Positions 7,992 through 16,721 of a DNA stretch of 64,000 nt are shown in pieces (position 1 is the first letter of the stretch; every line of letters starts with the position of its first letter). Location of the stretch: assembly GCA_039986595.1 (NCBI GenBank), contig JBDWQJ010000005.1, positions 310,001 through 374,000 of the forward strand, in the 5' to 3' direction. The notes below the pieces were generated by a model. It had not been told where the DNA came from, did not search any database, and worked only from the letters and a program-made list of their open reading frames with translations. The DNA is from Lentilitoribacter sp039986595 (GTDB taxonomy: Bacteria > Pseudomonadota > Alphaproteobacteria > Rhizobiales > Rhizobiaceae). Both the position numbers and the translations under genes were made by a program.

Positions 7992-10550
7992 TTAATTATC
8001 AAGCATGTCTCGAACGGCGGTTGCGAGCTGTTTTAGCGAAAATGGCTTTGGTAGGAAACCAAACTTGGCCCCTTCTGGCAAGTTTTTAGCAAATGCATCT
8101 TCTGCATATCCAGATACAAAGATGAATTTGATATCAGGATAGTCTTTACGCAATTCGCGTAGCAGCGTCGGTCCATCCATTTCTGGCATCACAACATCAG
8201 ACACAACAATATCAATCTCACCGTTGAGTTCTTCCAAAATCTCAAGCGCCTCAACGCCAGTACCTGCCTCGTGAACTTCATAGCCGCGCGTTTCTAACAT
8301 ACGCTTACCGCCACGCCGGACAGCTTCTTCATCCTCAACCAACAACACAACGGCTGAATCGCCAGTTAAATCTGCGGATTCAGTTGGCTTCTTGCTCACA
8401 GCGGGTTGAGATTTTGCGCCAGCGTCTGCATTTGGCGCCGTCGCATCATTTTCAGTCTCGTCGATCTCTTCAATGTGGCGCGGAAGGAAGATTTTAAATG
8501 TCGTTCCCTTACCAAGCTCAGATTCAGTATAAATAAAGCCGCCAGATTGTTTGATGATCCCATAGACCATAGAAAGACCAAGTCCGGTACCTTTACCCAC
8601 GTCTTTTGTTGTAAAGAACGGCTCAAATATCTGTTCCAAAACTTCCGGTTCAATACCTGTGCCCTGATCTTCAACTTCCACCAAGACAAAATCGCCCTCT
8701 GTCATACCGCGATAGTTTAGCTCTTTTATCTTAGCTTCTTCAACGTTGCTGGTACGAATAGTGACCGTACCACCTTCTGGCATGGCATCGCGTGCGTTAA
8801 CGGCCAAATTGACCAAGACCTGCTCAAACTGACCCAAATCCGTTTTAACAGCCCAAACATCTTTGCCAAATTCTACGTCCAGCTTGACATCAGTGCCCGT
8901 TAATCGGTCTACCAGCATGCGCAAATCACCAACAACATCTGTCATTGATAATACCGATGGACGCATTGTTTGTTTACGAGAGAAGGCAAGCAACTGGCGC
9001 ACCAAAACCGCGGCGCGATTTGCATTGCGCTTGATTTCCATGAGATCCGCAAAATCGCTATCTGCAGGACGAGATGACAAGAGCAAGTGATCTGACGATA
9101 GCAATATTGCTGTCAGAACATTATTAAAGTCATGCGCGATACCACCAGCTAATGTACCAACGGCATTCATTTTCTGCGTTTGCGCCATTTGCGATTCAAA
9201 AGCTTTTTGCTCGGTGGTCTCAACAACATAGATGATTGCCTTGTCACGCGCATTTTCATCACCTTGCTCAATCACGGCATTGACGTAAAAACGGAAAAAC
9301 CGCTCATCATCTTGCGGGTGTCGTGCATCAAATGGCGGGATATTACCTTGCTTATCTCCAGCTTTTTCCAAACTCTCCTTATAGGAATGGATATCTTCCT
9401 CTCTAAAGAGAGTTTCTAGCTGCACACCTTTTTCAATATCTAATCGGCTGACAATTCCGTCAAACATCTTCAAGAAAGGCGCATTGGTTCGCAGGATCTT
9501 CCCTTCCGAATCGATAGAAGAGATGGCCATAGGGGTATTATTAAAGAACCGTGTAAAGCGCATTTCAGCCGCTGCAGGCGATGAATTTGCACCTGGTTCA
9601 TCATCACGCTTCACAACAATGGTACGACTTTCCCCAGGGGCACCATCACGTGTTGCTGAAACTTTATGCACTAACTTAACTGGCAAACTTTGGCCATTCT
9701 GTTTAAGGAGATCCAAATCAAGTTGCGCAGTTCTATTAAGTCCCGGCTCGGCTTGAACCGAGTTGATCAGCGCAATCCCCTCACCCGCAACAATTTCCGG
9801 AATGGCAATTGAGCCGGATACAAAACTTGTTAGATCAACCCCAAGCCAGTCTGCAAGCGTTGCATTGATATATAAAATATTGCCATCATGGTCTGCTGAG
9901 AAAAACCCAACTGGCGCATGATCAAGATAATCAATTGCATATTGCAACTCTTTAAAGACACGTTCTTGATCAGATCTATCACCGGTGATGTCGGACAATT
10001 CCCAAGCGATGAAATCATCTTTATCTTCACTTGAAAACGGACGAGCTGACAATCGATACCAACGTGGTGCGATTTCACCATCTATGGAATGAAGTGCTGA
10101 AGTGAGCCTAAATTCTTCTTGCTTAGATTTACCTTCGCGGATGCCACTGGTGAGACGATAAACGGCTTCTGTTGCAGCAGGGTCATGCCCAAGAAGAAGG
10201 CTGATGGATTTTAACTCTTCTTCATTATCTGCACCAACAAGTTTGCGATACGCACTATTACCATAAATAACCCGGTCTTTTTGATCTGAAATCAAAATAC
10301 CTTGCGGCTGGCTATCAAGAATTTCAAATGCAAATGGATCAGATTGAGGCTTTGGTGCAAACCCAATTAGTCCAGTGATTAAAGACACAATGAAGAATAT
10401 GCCTAATATTCCCAAAAGACCTAAACAAATCAAAAGCACGTTATTGTCTATTTGATCGCGATAGAGAAAGAAGACGACCGAAAAAGCTATCATCGCTAGA
10501 GCGACAATAATGAGTTTCATCGCGGATTTTGATTTGGGCTGATGATCCAT
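7992..10550 (-). CDS. cckA: Hybrid histidine kinase CckA
   Basis: CckA is the membrane kinase that feeds phosphate through ChpT to CtrA in the alphaproteobacterial cell cycle. Two N-terminal TM segments lie at about 13-31 and 38-65. PAS-like regions follow up to about 450. The HisKA box GGIAHDFNNVL has the phospho-accepting His at residue 473, and a GHKL ATPase ends with GTGLGLSMVYGI. A receiver domain has its acceptor Asp at 785 in SDVVMPEMDG. The AHDFNN form of the H-box and the fused receiver are typical of CckA rather than of generic hybrid kinases. At 852 residues it is full length. Confidence 0.92.
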   Translation of the reverse strand: MDHQPKSKSAMKLIIVALAMIAFSVVFFLYRDQIDNNVLLICLGLLGILGIFFIVSLITGLIGFAPKPQSDPFAFEILDSQPQGILISDQKDRVIYGNSAYRKLVGADNEEELKSISLLLGHDPAATEAVYRLTSGIREGKSKQEEFRLTSALHSIDGEIAPRWYRLSARPFSSEDKDDFIAWELSDITGDRSDQERVFKELQYAIDYLDHAPVGFFSADHDGNILYINATLADWLGVDLTSFVSGSIAIPEIVAGEGIALINSVQAEPGLNRTAQLDLDLLKQNGQSLPVKLVHKVSATRDGAPGESRTIVVKRDDEPGANSSPAAAEMRFTRFFNNTPMAISSIDSEGKILRTNAPFLKMFDGIVSRLDIEKGVQLETLFREEDIHSYKESLEKAGDKQGNIPPFDARHPQDDERFFRFYVNAVIEQGDENARDKAIIYVVETTEQKAFESQMAQTQKMNAVGTLAGGIAHDFNNVLTAILLSSDHLLLSSRPADSDFADLMEIKRNANRAAVLVRQLLAFSRKQTMRPSVLSMTDVVGDLRMLVDRLTGTDVKLDVEFGKDVWAVKTDLGQFEQVLVNLAVNARDAMPEGGTVTIRTSNVEEAKIKELNYRGMTEGDFVLVEVEDQGTGIEPEVLEQIFEPFFTTKDVGKGTGLGLSMVYGIIKQSGGFIYTESELGKGTTFKIFLPRHIEEIDETENDATAPNADAGAKSQPAVSKKPTESADLTGDSAVVLLVEDEEAVRRGGKRMLETRGYEVHEAGTGVEALEILEELNGEIDIVVSDVVMPEMDGPTLLRELRKDYPDIKFIFVSGYAEDAFAKNLPEGAKFGFLPKPFSLKQLATAVRDMLDN

Positions 10551-10794
10551 AATTTATTCCGACGCAGATCAGTTGTTAATCACGTCTACCCCCTCGGATA
10601 GCTCAAGCAATGATGGCTGGCATATTTCCATCTCTAAACCTAATATTTAAGCTAATTTTTCCACATCGAAAGGGCATTAATAAGATATCCCCACGCCATT
10701 CGCGATTTTTTGTTGAGAATCAGCTATAACTTCGCATTACAACGATCTTATACTCAACATTGCGTAGATGATACGCGTAATATTTAGGTGCTGT

Positions 10795-11442
10795 ATGACT
10801 GAGACAACGAGTGATCCAATGGGAAGTCTGGTTTTTGCATTGCTCATAGTTAGCGTTGCCATTGGACTTTTCGCCGTTATTGCCTTTTTTCTTAAAAAGA
10901 AATTCAATTTAGCAGCTCTTGGGCAGAAGCTTAATGCTGGCTCACGGCTTTCTGTTGTAGAAACCATCGCTGTTGATCAAAAACGAAAACTAGTTCTCAT
11001 CCAAAAAGACGGAACAGAGCATCTTGTATTGGTTGGTGGGCCGACAGATCTTGTGATTGAAACAAGCAATTCCGCTCATAAATCGCAAAATGCATCAGCA
11101 CCAAACCCTGAAAACGCTCTAAATGATGCTATTCAATCGTCATCGGTAGCTTCAGCTCCCGCACTTAATAGCGAGCAAGACGCAATTGATTTCTTTGATC
11201 AGGCTAGAGATCGCATTTTTGCACCTCAAGATGCACAATCGAACAAACAGGCCCAGGCAACTAAAGCAACGAAGCCAGTTGTTCGTGATGATACAGATGA
11301 TTTTCATTCAGTTTTGCAATCTCAGCAAAACCCACAACGATCACGCCCGTTGGAGCCAATTCCTGAAACGGCCGAAGAACGCGTCAACAAGCTCAAAGCG
11401 CTGCTTGATGAAGCGCAAAAATCAAGATTAAATAAAAGCTAG
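10795..11442 (+). CDS. FliO-like (MopB-family) membrane protein
   Basis: One TM segment (about residues 12-34, ending in LKKKF) is followed by a compact domain with GSRLSVVETIAVDQKRKLVLIQ and EHLVLVGG. This is the FliO pattern; FliO assists assembly of the FliP export channel in flagella. The last 120 residues are polar and low complexity. An in-frame ATG exists at 10768, but AGGTGC precedes the ATG at 10795, giving 215 residues. It is divergent from cckA and ends only 4 bp from the convergent dksA. No other flagellar gene is in the window, so a true flagellar role is uncertain. Confidence 0.72.
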   Translation: MTETTSDPMGSLVFALLIVSVAIGLFAVIAFFLKKKFNLAALGQKLNAGSRLSVVETIAVDQKRKLVLIQKDGTEHLVLVGGPTDLVIETSNSAHKSQNASAPNPENALNDAIQSSSVASAPALNSEQDAIDFFDQARDRIFAPQDAQSNKQAQATKATKPVVRDDTDDFHSVLQSQQNPQRSRPLEPIPETAEERVNKLKALLDEAQKSRLNKS

Positions 11443-11446
11443 AGAC

Positions 11447-11866
11447 CTATTCGTCTCGGTAGACTTTTTCGCGACGTTCGTGACGTTCCTGAGCTTCAAT
11501 TGATAAGGTTGCAATTGGTCTCGCATCAAGACGCTGAAGGCTAATTGGCTCACCAGTGTCCTCACAATAGCCATATTCACCCTCGTCAATTCGGCGCAAT
11601 GCTGCGTCGATTTTTGAGATTAGTTTACGTTGGCGATCGCGGGCACGAAGTTCTATGGCGCGGTCAGATTCAGATGAAGCACGGTCCGCAACATCGGGAT
11701 GGTTCGAGCTTTCTTCAGCCAGATTCCCCATTGTCTCACGCGCGCCTTGCAAGATCTCGTCTTTCCAGTCGGTAAGCTTTTTCCTGAAATAGGCAGCCTG
11801 ACGTGGATTCATGAACTCCTCGTCGTTAGATGGTACATAAGAATCCAATTTTGAACCGTCACTCAT
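11447..11866 (-). CDS. dksA: RNA polymerase-binding protein DksA (single-cysteine type)
   Basis: DksA enters the RNA polymerase secondary channel and works with ppGpp. The coiled-coil with acidic tip (ESSNHPDVADRASSESDRA) and the C-terminal signature YGYCEDTGEPISLQRLDARP are clear. Of the four zinc-finger cysteines in E. coli DksA only the first remains; the others are Thr, Ser and Ala in this sequence. This low-cysteine form is known in alphaproteobacteria. At 139 residues it is full length. The 273-bp gap to ycjX holds AT-rich divergent promoter DNA, with no motif I trust. Confidence 0.93.
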   Translation of the reverse strand: MSDGSKLDSYVPSNDEEFMNPRQAAYFRKKLTDWKDEILQGARETMGNLAEESSNHPDVADRASSESDRAIELRARDRQRKLISKIDAALRRIDEGEYGYCEDTGEPISLQRLDARPIATLSIEAQERHERREKVYRDE

Positions 11867-12139
11867 GATCTGTATCCCTAAACTTTACGCCTTATTGAGC
11901 GCTGTATAAACAGTGTCGGACCAGCTTACAAGTAGTAAAAAGTTGATCGCTTGCCTCTTGCGGATTGCTGTTTAGTGAATTTTCATGACAGTAAAATGAT
12001 ATTTTTGGCCTTAAATCCCTTAAATCACTCATTTCAAACACTATATGAAAAAGAACCTATGTTTCTAATTGCATAATTATTCACAGATTTGATAATAATT
12101 TGAGTTTAATTTTCGCAGATCGTAAAAACTGGAGTAGCC

Positions 12140-13627
12140 TTGTCCGAATATTCGACAGTTTCCCGTATCGCAGAGGAAGCTTATGGCGTTTTTGATACTG
12201 CAACGTCCCGTGCCAAAGAGATTTTTCAACCAACTATTCGCCTCGGCGTTACAGGCTTGTCACGCGCGGGAAAGACAGTTTTTATAACCTCACTTATCCA
12301 CAATTTAATGCATGGAAAGAGGCTTCCTTTCTTTAATGCAAAGTATTCGGGCAGAATCTCAAAAGTATATTTGCAGCCGCAGCCAGATGATGACGTGCCG
12401 CGATTTTCCTATGAAGGGCATCTAGAGAGCTTAATACAAGAACGATTATGGCCTCAATCGACCAGATCAATCTCACAATTGCGATTGACCATTGAATTTG
12501 AGACTGAAAATTCTTGGGGAAAGATGTTTTCGCCAGGAAAGCTTAATCTCGACATAATCGATTACCCGGGTGAATGGCTGCTGGACTTACCGCTACTTTC
12601 GCAGGATTTTGCAACATTCTCAAAAAATGCAGTCGACATGGCGCAAAGCTACCCAAGGTCAGAGTTAAGCTCAAAATGGCTCGACCTTGCAAATAAAATT
12701 GATCCCGATGCTGATTTTCAAGACCCTCCTATAATTGAACTTGCCAGTGCATTTTCTGAGTATTTAAAAGATTGCAAACACGACAAGCGCGCCTTTTCAA
12801 CGCTTCCTCCTGGACGCTTTTTGCTACCCGGTGATTTGGAAGGTTCGCCCGCAGTCACCTTTGCACCACTTTTAGGTTTTGAAGGAAAACCTACAAAACC
12901 AAATAGTATGCTCGCGATGATGGAGCGTCGGTTTGAAAGCTATAAAACAAAAGTTATCAGACCATTTTATCAAAATCACTTCGCGCGATTGGATCGACAA
13001 GTTATTTTGATCGATGCGCTTCAAGCGCTCAATGCAGGTCGCGAAGCGGTAGTGGATTTAGAGCGTGCCCTTGGTGATATTTTGCTAAGTTTTAACACGG
13101 GCAAAAACAGCTTTCCGGCAAACTTATTCACTCGTCGTATCGATAAAATATTGGTTGCTGCCACCAAAGCTGACCATCTTCACCACGAGAGCCATGACCA
13201 CCTACAAGCCATTGTTCAACGGCTGGTTAATCGCGCATTGGTCAAGATCGATGCAACGGGTGCTGAGGTGGATGTATTGGCAATGGCAGCCATCAGGGCG
13301 ACCAAAGAAGCCACTCATCAAAATGGTGATGATGAATTGCAACTCATTGTTGGAACCCCGCGTGAGGGTGAACAATTGGGCGATGAGACATTTGATGGAA
13401 AAACACAAAAAGCCATATTTCCCGGTGACTTACCTGAAAATTCGGATTCAATTTTTAAAGCGGTTGATTCAGATCATCAAGAAGAATTTGAAGATCTCAA
13501 ACATATCAATTTTGTGCGATTCCGCCCTCCACCATTGAAAAGCGACCAACCCAAAAAGCCCCTTGATATCCCGCATATTCGGCTTGATCGAGCATTGGAA
13601 TTTCTTATCGGAGACCGCTTGCAATGA
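12140..13627 (+). CDS. ycjX: YcjX-like P-loop NTPase (DUF463)
   Basis: This belongs to the DUF463 family of predicted cytoplasmic GTPases/ATPases linked to envelope stress in proteobacteria; the exact reaction is unknown. Walker A GLSRAGKT spans residues 39-46, and DIIDYPGEWLLDLPLL matches the DxxG-type switch region of the family. The start is TTG with GGAG 5 nt upstream. The stop overlaps the start of the next gene by 4 bp, implying translational coupling to the YcjF-type partner. At 495 residues the length is normal. Confidence 0.9.
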   Translation: MSEYSTVSRIAEEAYGVFDTATSRAKEIFQPTIRLGVTGLSRAGKTVFITSLIHNLMHGKRLPFFNAKYSGRISKVYLQPQPDDDVPRFSYEGHLESLIQERLWPQSTRSISQLRLTIEFETENSWGKMFSPGKLNLDIIDYPGEWLLDLPLLSQDFATFSKNAVDMAQSYPRSELSSKWLDLANKIDPDADFQDPPIIELASAFSEYLKDCKHDKRAFSTLPPGRFLLPGDLEGSPAVTFAPLLGFEGKPTKPNSMLAMMERRFESYKTKVIRPFYQNHFARLDRQVILIDALQALNAGREAVVDLERALGDILLSFNTGKNSFPANLFTRRIDKILVAATKADHLHHESHDHLQAIVQRLVNRALVKIDATGAEVDVLAMAAIRATKEATHQNGDDELQLIVGTPREGEQLGDETFDGKTQKAIFPGDLPENSDSIFKAVDSDHQEEFEDLKHINFVRFRPPPLKSDQPKKPLDIPHIRLDRALEFLIGDRLQ

Positions 13628-14691
13628 GTAAAAAACCAAAGCGCGCACCTGCATCTTTCTCAGTTGATGAACATGAGAACGAGAAAACAACCAAGCCAAA
13701 TAAACGCGCAGCTGCATCGATTGAACTCGACGATGACCGCATCCAATACACGCCTGAAGATGAGGATGTATTCTCATTTGAAACACCGCCTTTGGACGAA
13801 GAACAAATCGCACATATCGAAACTGTGCCTATGCGCAAAAAATTTTCTTTCACCAAGATTTTTATCAGCGGCTTTACAATCCTCATAGGTCTTGCGATCG
13901 GGTTGTGGGTAGATAATTTAATCACAGATCTTTTTGCGCAAAATGAATGGCTGGGTTGGATCGGCGTTGGTCTCACAGCTTTCATGGCATTGGGATTAAT
14001 TGGCTTAATATGGCAAGAAGCATCCGCCTTTATGAAGCTAAATTCTGTTGGCGACATGCGCGAACAAACAAGCAAGATAAATAAATCAACGTCTATCGCC
14101 ACCGCATGGAAACTAGTCAACCGCATCACCAATGCTGTCTCAAATAATCCGATGACATCACAAGGACGACAAGCGATCAAAGATCTTGAGCATGATGTCG
14201 TCGATAGCGTGAACCTGATAGAGTTTACCGAGCGTGAGCTTTTCAAAAACCTAGATCAACAAGCAACGCAATTGATCTCGGCATCCGCAAAGCGCGTCTC
14301 TGTTGTCACAGCAATCAGCCCACGTGCATTGATTGACACAGGCTATGTTTTGTTTGAAATGATCCGTCTCGCCAGACGAATTTCGCAAATATATGGCGTT
14401 CGTCCAGGGTTCTTAGGAACGCTCAAACTGCTAAAATCAATTGCCATGCATCTGGCTGTCACTGGTGCAGTCTCGCTTGGTGATAGCGTAGTGCAGCAAA
14501 TGATTGGCCAAGGGGTTGCAGCTAAAATATCTGCGCGCTTTGGCGAAGGGTTTGTAAATGGCATCATGACCACAAGATTTGGTATTGTAGCCATGGAAGT
14601 TGCACGCCCCATGCCCTTTCGCGCACGTAAACGCCCAAGCTTGAGCGATTTTTTAAGTGAGCTGAATGTGCTAAAATCCGAAAAAAAATGA
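13624..14691 (+). CDS. YcjF-like membrane protein (TIGR01620/DUF697 family)
   Basis: This membrane partner of YcjX is found beside it in many proteobacteria. The first 70 residues are polar and probably disordered. Two TM segments follow at about 75-99 and 110-135, then a soluble C-terminal DUF697-like domain with SPRALIDTGYVLFEMIRLARRISQIYG and TRFGIVAMEVARPMPF. It overlaps ycjX by ATGA. The role is inferred from family and linkage only. Confidence 0.85.
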   Translation: MSKKPKRAPASFSVDEHENEKTTKPNKRAAASIELDDDRIQYTPEDEDVFSFETPPLDEEQIAHIETVPMRKKFSFTKIFISGFTILIGLAIGLWVDNLITDLFAQNEWLGWIGVGLTAFMALGLIGLIWQEASAFMKLNSVGDMREQTSKINKSTSIATAWKLVNRITNAVSNNPMTSQGRQAIKDLEHDVVDSVNLIEFTERELFKNLDQQATQLISASAKRVSVVTAISPRALIDTGYVLFEMIRLARRISQIYGVRPGFLGTLKLLKSIAMHLAVTGAVSLGDSVVQQMIGQGVAAKISARFGEGFVNGIMTTRFGIVAMEVARPMPFRARKRPSLSDFLSELNVLKSEKK

Positions 14692-14759
14692 ATTTAGTGG
14701 CTGATTGTATCATTTCGTGATCAGAACTCGTCGATTTTTACCGCTTTGCTTACCAAGCA

Positions 14760-14767
14760 TTAACCAT
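14760..14767 (+). promoter_or_regulatory. CtrA-type octamer TTAACCAT
   Basis: An exact match to the CtrA half-site octamer, with a second TTAACC at 14791-14796 right before the TTG start of the secreted protein gene. Function is inferred from motif and position. Confidence 0.3.
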
Positions 14768-14796
14768 TCCAAGGCACTTTCAGGGAAGTATTAACC

Positions 14797-15348
14797 TTGT
14801 TTGGTATTTCTATGTCTAAATTTTTGAACCGTTTTGTCTTCGTCGTTGGTCTTTTCATTGCAGCACTTTGTTCTGCGAGCATTGCGTCTGCCGCAAATGA
14901 TAAAAATTTCTTTGGTTCTGTTGAAGGAACATGGAAAGGTCCTGGCAAAATCGTTGCAGGGAAATACAAAGGCACCAAATTCTCATGTTCGCTGGAAGGT
15001 ACCCCCGTTAAAGGTAAGTCCGTTGGCGTATCTATGGATGGCAAATGCCGCGTTGGTGTATTTAACCAACCAATGAATGCGGTCATCACCAAAGCAGGGT
15101 CATCTTATCGCGGAAAGTTTTTAGATGGCGCTAAAGGCAAGGGTTTGGATATCGTATCAGGACGCTTTAACAAATCGCGTGCTGTTGTTGGCATCAACCG
15201 CAACAAACTAGATGGCACAATGGTTGCTGATTTTCTTGACGACAACACAATGAACGTCACGATCTCAGTAAAAGTTGGCAAAACACTGGTCCCAGTGATC
15301 GGCATGACACTAAAACGCAAGTCATCACGCAAAACAGCAATGAAATAG
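14797..15348 (+). CDS. Small secreted basic protein, unknown function
   Basis: I do not recognise a named family. A signal peptide (NRFVFVVGLFIAALCSASIASA) with likely cleavage after ASA precedes about 150 residues rich in Lys and Gly with alternating hydrophobics, suggesting a beta-rich periplasmic protein. Two cysteines in the mature part could pair. I use the TTG at 14797 because AGGGAAG sits 8 nt upstream; an in-frame ATG at 14812 has no clear ribosome site. TTAACCAT lies 37 bp upstream of the start. Confidence 0.65.
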   Translation: MFGISMSKFLNRFVFVVGLFIAALCSASIASAANDKNFFGSVEGTWKGPGKIVAGKYKGTKFSCSLEGTPVKGKSVGVSMDGKCRVGVFNQPMNAVITKAGSSYRGKFLDGAKGKGLDIVSGRFNKSRAVVGINRNKLDGTMVADFLDDNTMNVTISVKVGKTLVPVIGMTLKRKSSRKTAMK

Positions 15349-15457
15349 GCTGAGCCGCTAGCTCGCTACGTGTCTCACGACTTAACATCACATAAATAGA
15401 TCAAACTCTTCGAGCGCAAGCTATGAGCGGACTTCGTTTGATGTTCGGCACCTCCCC

Positions 15458-15476
15458 ATGTTTGACACGCAAACAT
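15458..15476. repeat. Short perfect inverted repeat
   Basis: ATGTTTG and CAAACAT flank a 5-nt loop, in the non-coding stretch before the VOC remnant. There is no T tract, so it is not an obvious terminator. Confidence 0.3.
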
Positions 15477-15503
15477 ATCACCAAAAATCAATAAATTTTA
15501 ATA

Positions 15504-15629
15504 GAGCTTCGGCAATTAGGTGATCTAAGCGTTGTTTTTAACGTTGAGCCAGTAGATGCAGGACCGGTTCGAATGGTAATATTTGATGACACATGCGGAA
15601 GTCTTATTCAACTGATAGAAATGAAATAG
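15504..15629 (+). pseudogene. Remnant of a VOC/glyoxalase-family gene (C-terminal 41 codons)
   Basis: A short open stretch reads ELRQLGD, then PVDAGPVRMVIFDDTCG and SLIQLIEMK before a TAG stop. The GPV...FDDTCGxLIQL ending is characteristic of the last beta strands of VOC-superfamily proteins (glyoxalase/bleomycin-resistance fold), including the metal-site Glu region. A TAA closes the frame at 15492-15494 and no N-terminal half is present, so this is a gene fragment. It shares the 15349-15746 gap with an AlpA-like fragment on the other strand. Confidence 0.5.
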
Positions 15630-15740
15630 CGAGCGGCTTCTCCAAAGATAACAGCAGACATCTTTTTCAGTCATATAGATGTCGGCAGTTTCCAAAAAAC
15701 TTGATATCCTAATCCGCAATGGAAGTACGTAGATATTCAT
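15630..15740 (-). pseudogene. Fragment resembling an AlpA/excisionase-type HTH protein
   Basis: The minus-strand frame starting at 15740 contains ETADIYMTEKDVCCYLWRSRS. This resembles the start of AlpA-family helix-turn-helix regulators (typically LLTEKEVCELLGxSRS), found on prophages and integrative elements. The similarity stops where the frame runs antisense through the VOC remnant, so it looks cut off at that junction. The match is short and judged by eye. Confidence 0.25.
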
Positions 15741-15746
15741 TTTATT

Positions 15747-16205
15747 TTACATGGCTACCCGTCGCAAAGCATTTTTGGCAATTAAAACGTGAAATGGTAG
15801 GATACAAAAGAGATAAAGACGGCCACCCCAATTGTGGACATGTACCCAAGTTGCTAACGATATGTTACCTTCTTTCGAGATAACAGAAACGCGGAAGTTG
15901 AGATGTTTATCGTTAAAGCCTGCAACGAGTTCCTCCTCTGTTTCAATTTCAACAGGAAAAGGTCCTACTTTGTTGGGATCGTCTGGTCCATCAACCAACA
16001 AGCCGAATGGGGCAGTGATAACACCGCGTAACTTCACAAGTGCACGAGCCCAGATTGGAAAATCGGTAATGATTTCCGCTGCATTTCGAGGACCGATGAT
16101 AGCTGGAATAGTATAGCAATCGATAAAGTCTCCGGGTTGGACGTTTTTCCAAAGAAGGCTGCTCTGAGGAAGTTCACAGCTTTGTATCATTTTATGCATG
16201 AGCAT
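15747..16205 (-). CDS. DUF2867 domain-containing protein
   Basis: A 152-residue soluble protein. FIDCYTIPA, WARALVKLRGVITAPFGL and the segment LNFRVSVI match the DUF2867 pattern; the family has no established function. It is downstream of the four-TM gene with an 18-bp gap, likely one operon. ATG codons at 16205, 16199 and 16190 are all possible starts, none with a clear ribosome site. Confidence 0.75.
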   Translation of the reverse strand: MLMHKMIQSCELPQSSLLWKNVQPGDFIDCYTIPAIIGPRNAAEIITDFPIWARALVKLRGVITAPFGLLVDGPDDPNKVGPFPVEIETEEELVAGFNDKHLNFRVSVISKEGNISLATWVHVHNWGGRLYLFCILPFHVLIAKNALRRVAM

Positions 16206-16223
16206 GATAATTAACCAAAATCG

Positions 16224-16622
16224 TTAGAGAAAATAACCGCAAAGGCCAAGAATTGCGATGCATAAAAATAACGGCATCGGAGGAAATTTAATTGGATTCA
16301 CGTCTGCACGAATTGCAACGAATGCAGCTGTAATAGCAAGTCCGCTGGCCAATAGAGCATTATAGAGTACGAGAACGCCAATTTCATTGGATTGTTCAAA
16401 ATATCCGATCTCATTCAGGACCCCACTACCAAACGCAATTGTCATCAATAACATCAAGACACTGTTGGCTTTCCATGAGAATGTCAAAGTATGTCGTGAA
16501 TCATCTGGCAATGTTTTGTCATCTAAAATAGGTGATGCATTCTGGGTTGTGCCTATTGTAATGTGGGTGACAAGCGCGAAAAGTGTAATGGCTGTTGCGA
16601 GGCCTAAATAAATGAATTGCAT
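16224..16622 (-). CDS. Four-TM integral membrane protein, unknown
   Basis: 132 residues with four hydrophobic segments at about 3-22, 52-72, 88-108 and 116-132. No named family was recognised. The frame opens at 16652, but AAGGA is well placed for the ATG at 16622. It is the first gene of a two-gene operon with the DUF2867 gene and is divergent from a LysR regulator, which probably controls it. Confidence 0.7.
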   Translation of the reverse strand: MQFIYLGLATAITLFALVTHITIGTTQNASPILDDKTLPDDSRHTLTFSWKANSVLMLLMTIAFGSGVLNEIGYFEQSNEIGVLVLYNALLASGLAITAAFVAIRADVNPIKFPPMPLFLCIAILGLCGYFL

Positions 16623-16678
16623 GGTTTTTCCTTTTTCTAAAACTACGATCAAGGCTTAGCAAACGTAGAATATTGATA

Positions 16679-16721
16679 ATAGTTGCAAAAACAGAAGTAT
16701 TAATGCTAAAAATGCAACTAT
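16679..16721. promoter_or_regulatory. Inverted repeat, candidate LysR operator
   Basis: ATAGTTGCA at 16679-16687 and TGCAACTAT at 16713-16721 form a perfect 9-bp inverted repeat with a 25-bp spacer. An imperfect inner palindrome AGTATTAATGCT lies at 16696-16707. The right arm overlaps the ATG of the LysR gene, so binding would autorepress it and could activate the divergent operon. Confidence 0.5.

Noticed and set aside
13605..14246. Long minus-strand frame of 213 codons
   Set aside because: It lies entirely antisense to the ycjF-like gene, which has clear TM segments and an overlap with ycjX.
15563..15575. CGGTTCGAATGG, resembling a tRNA T-arm
   Set aside because: There is no matching acceptor stem, anticodon arm or CCA end around it, and it is explained by the VOC-family coding remnant.
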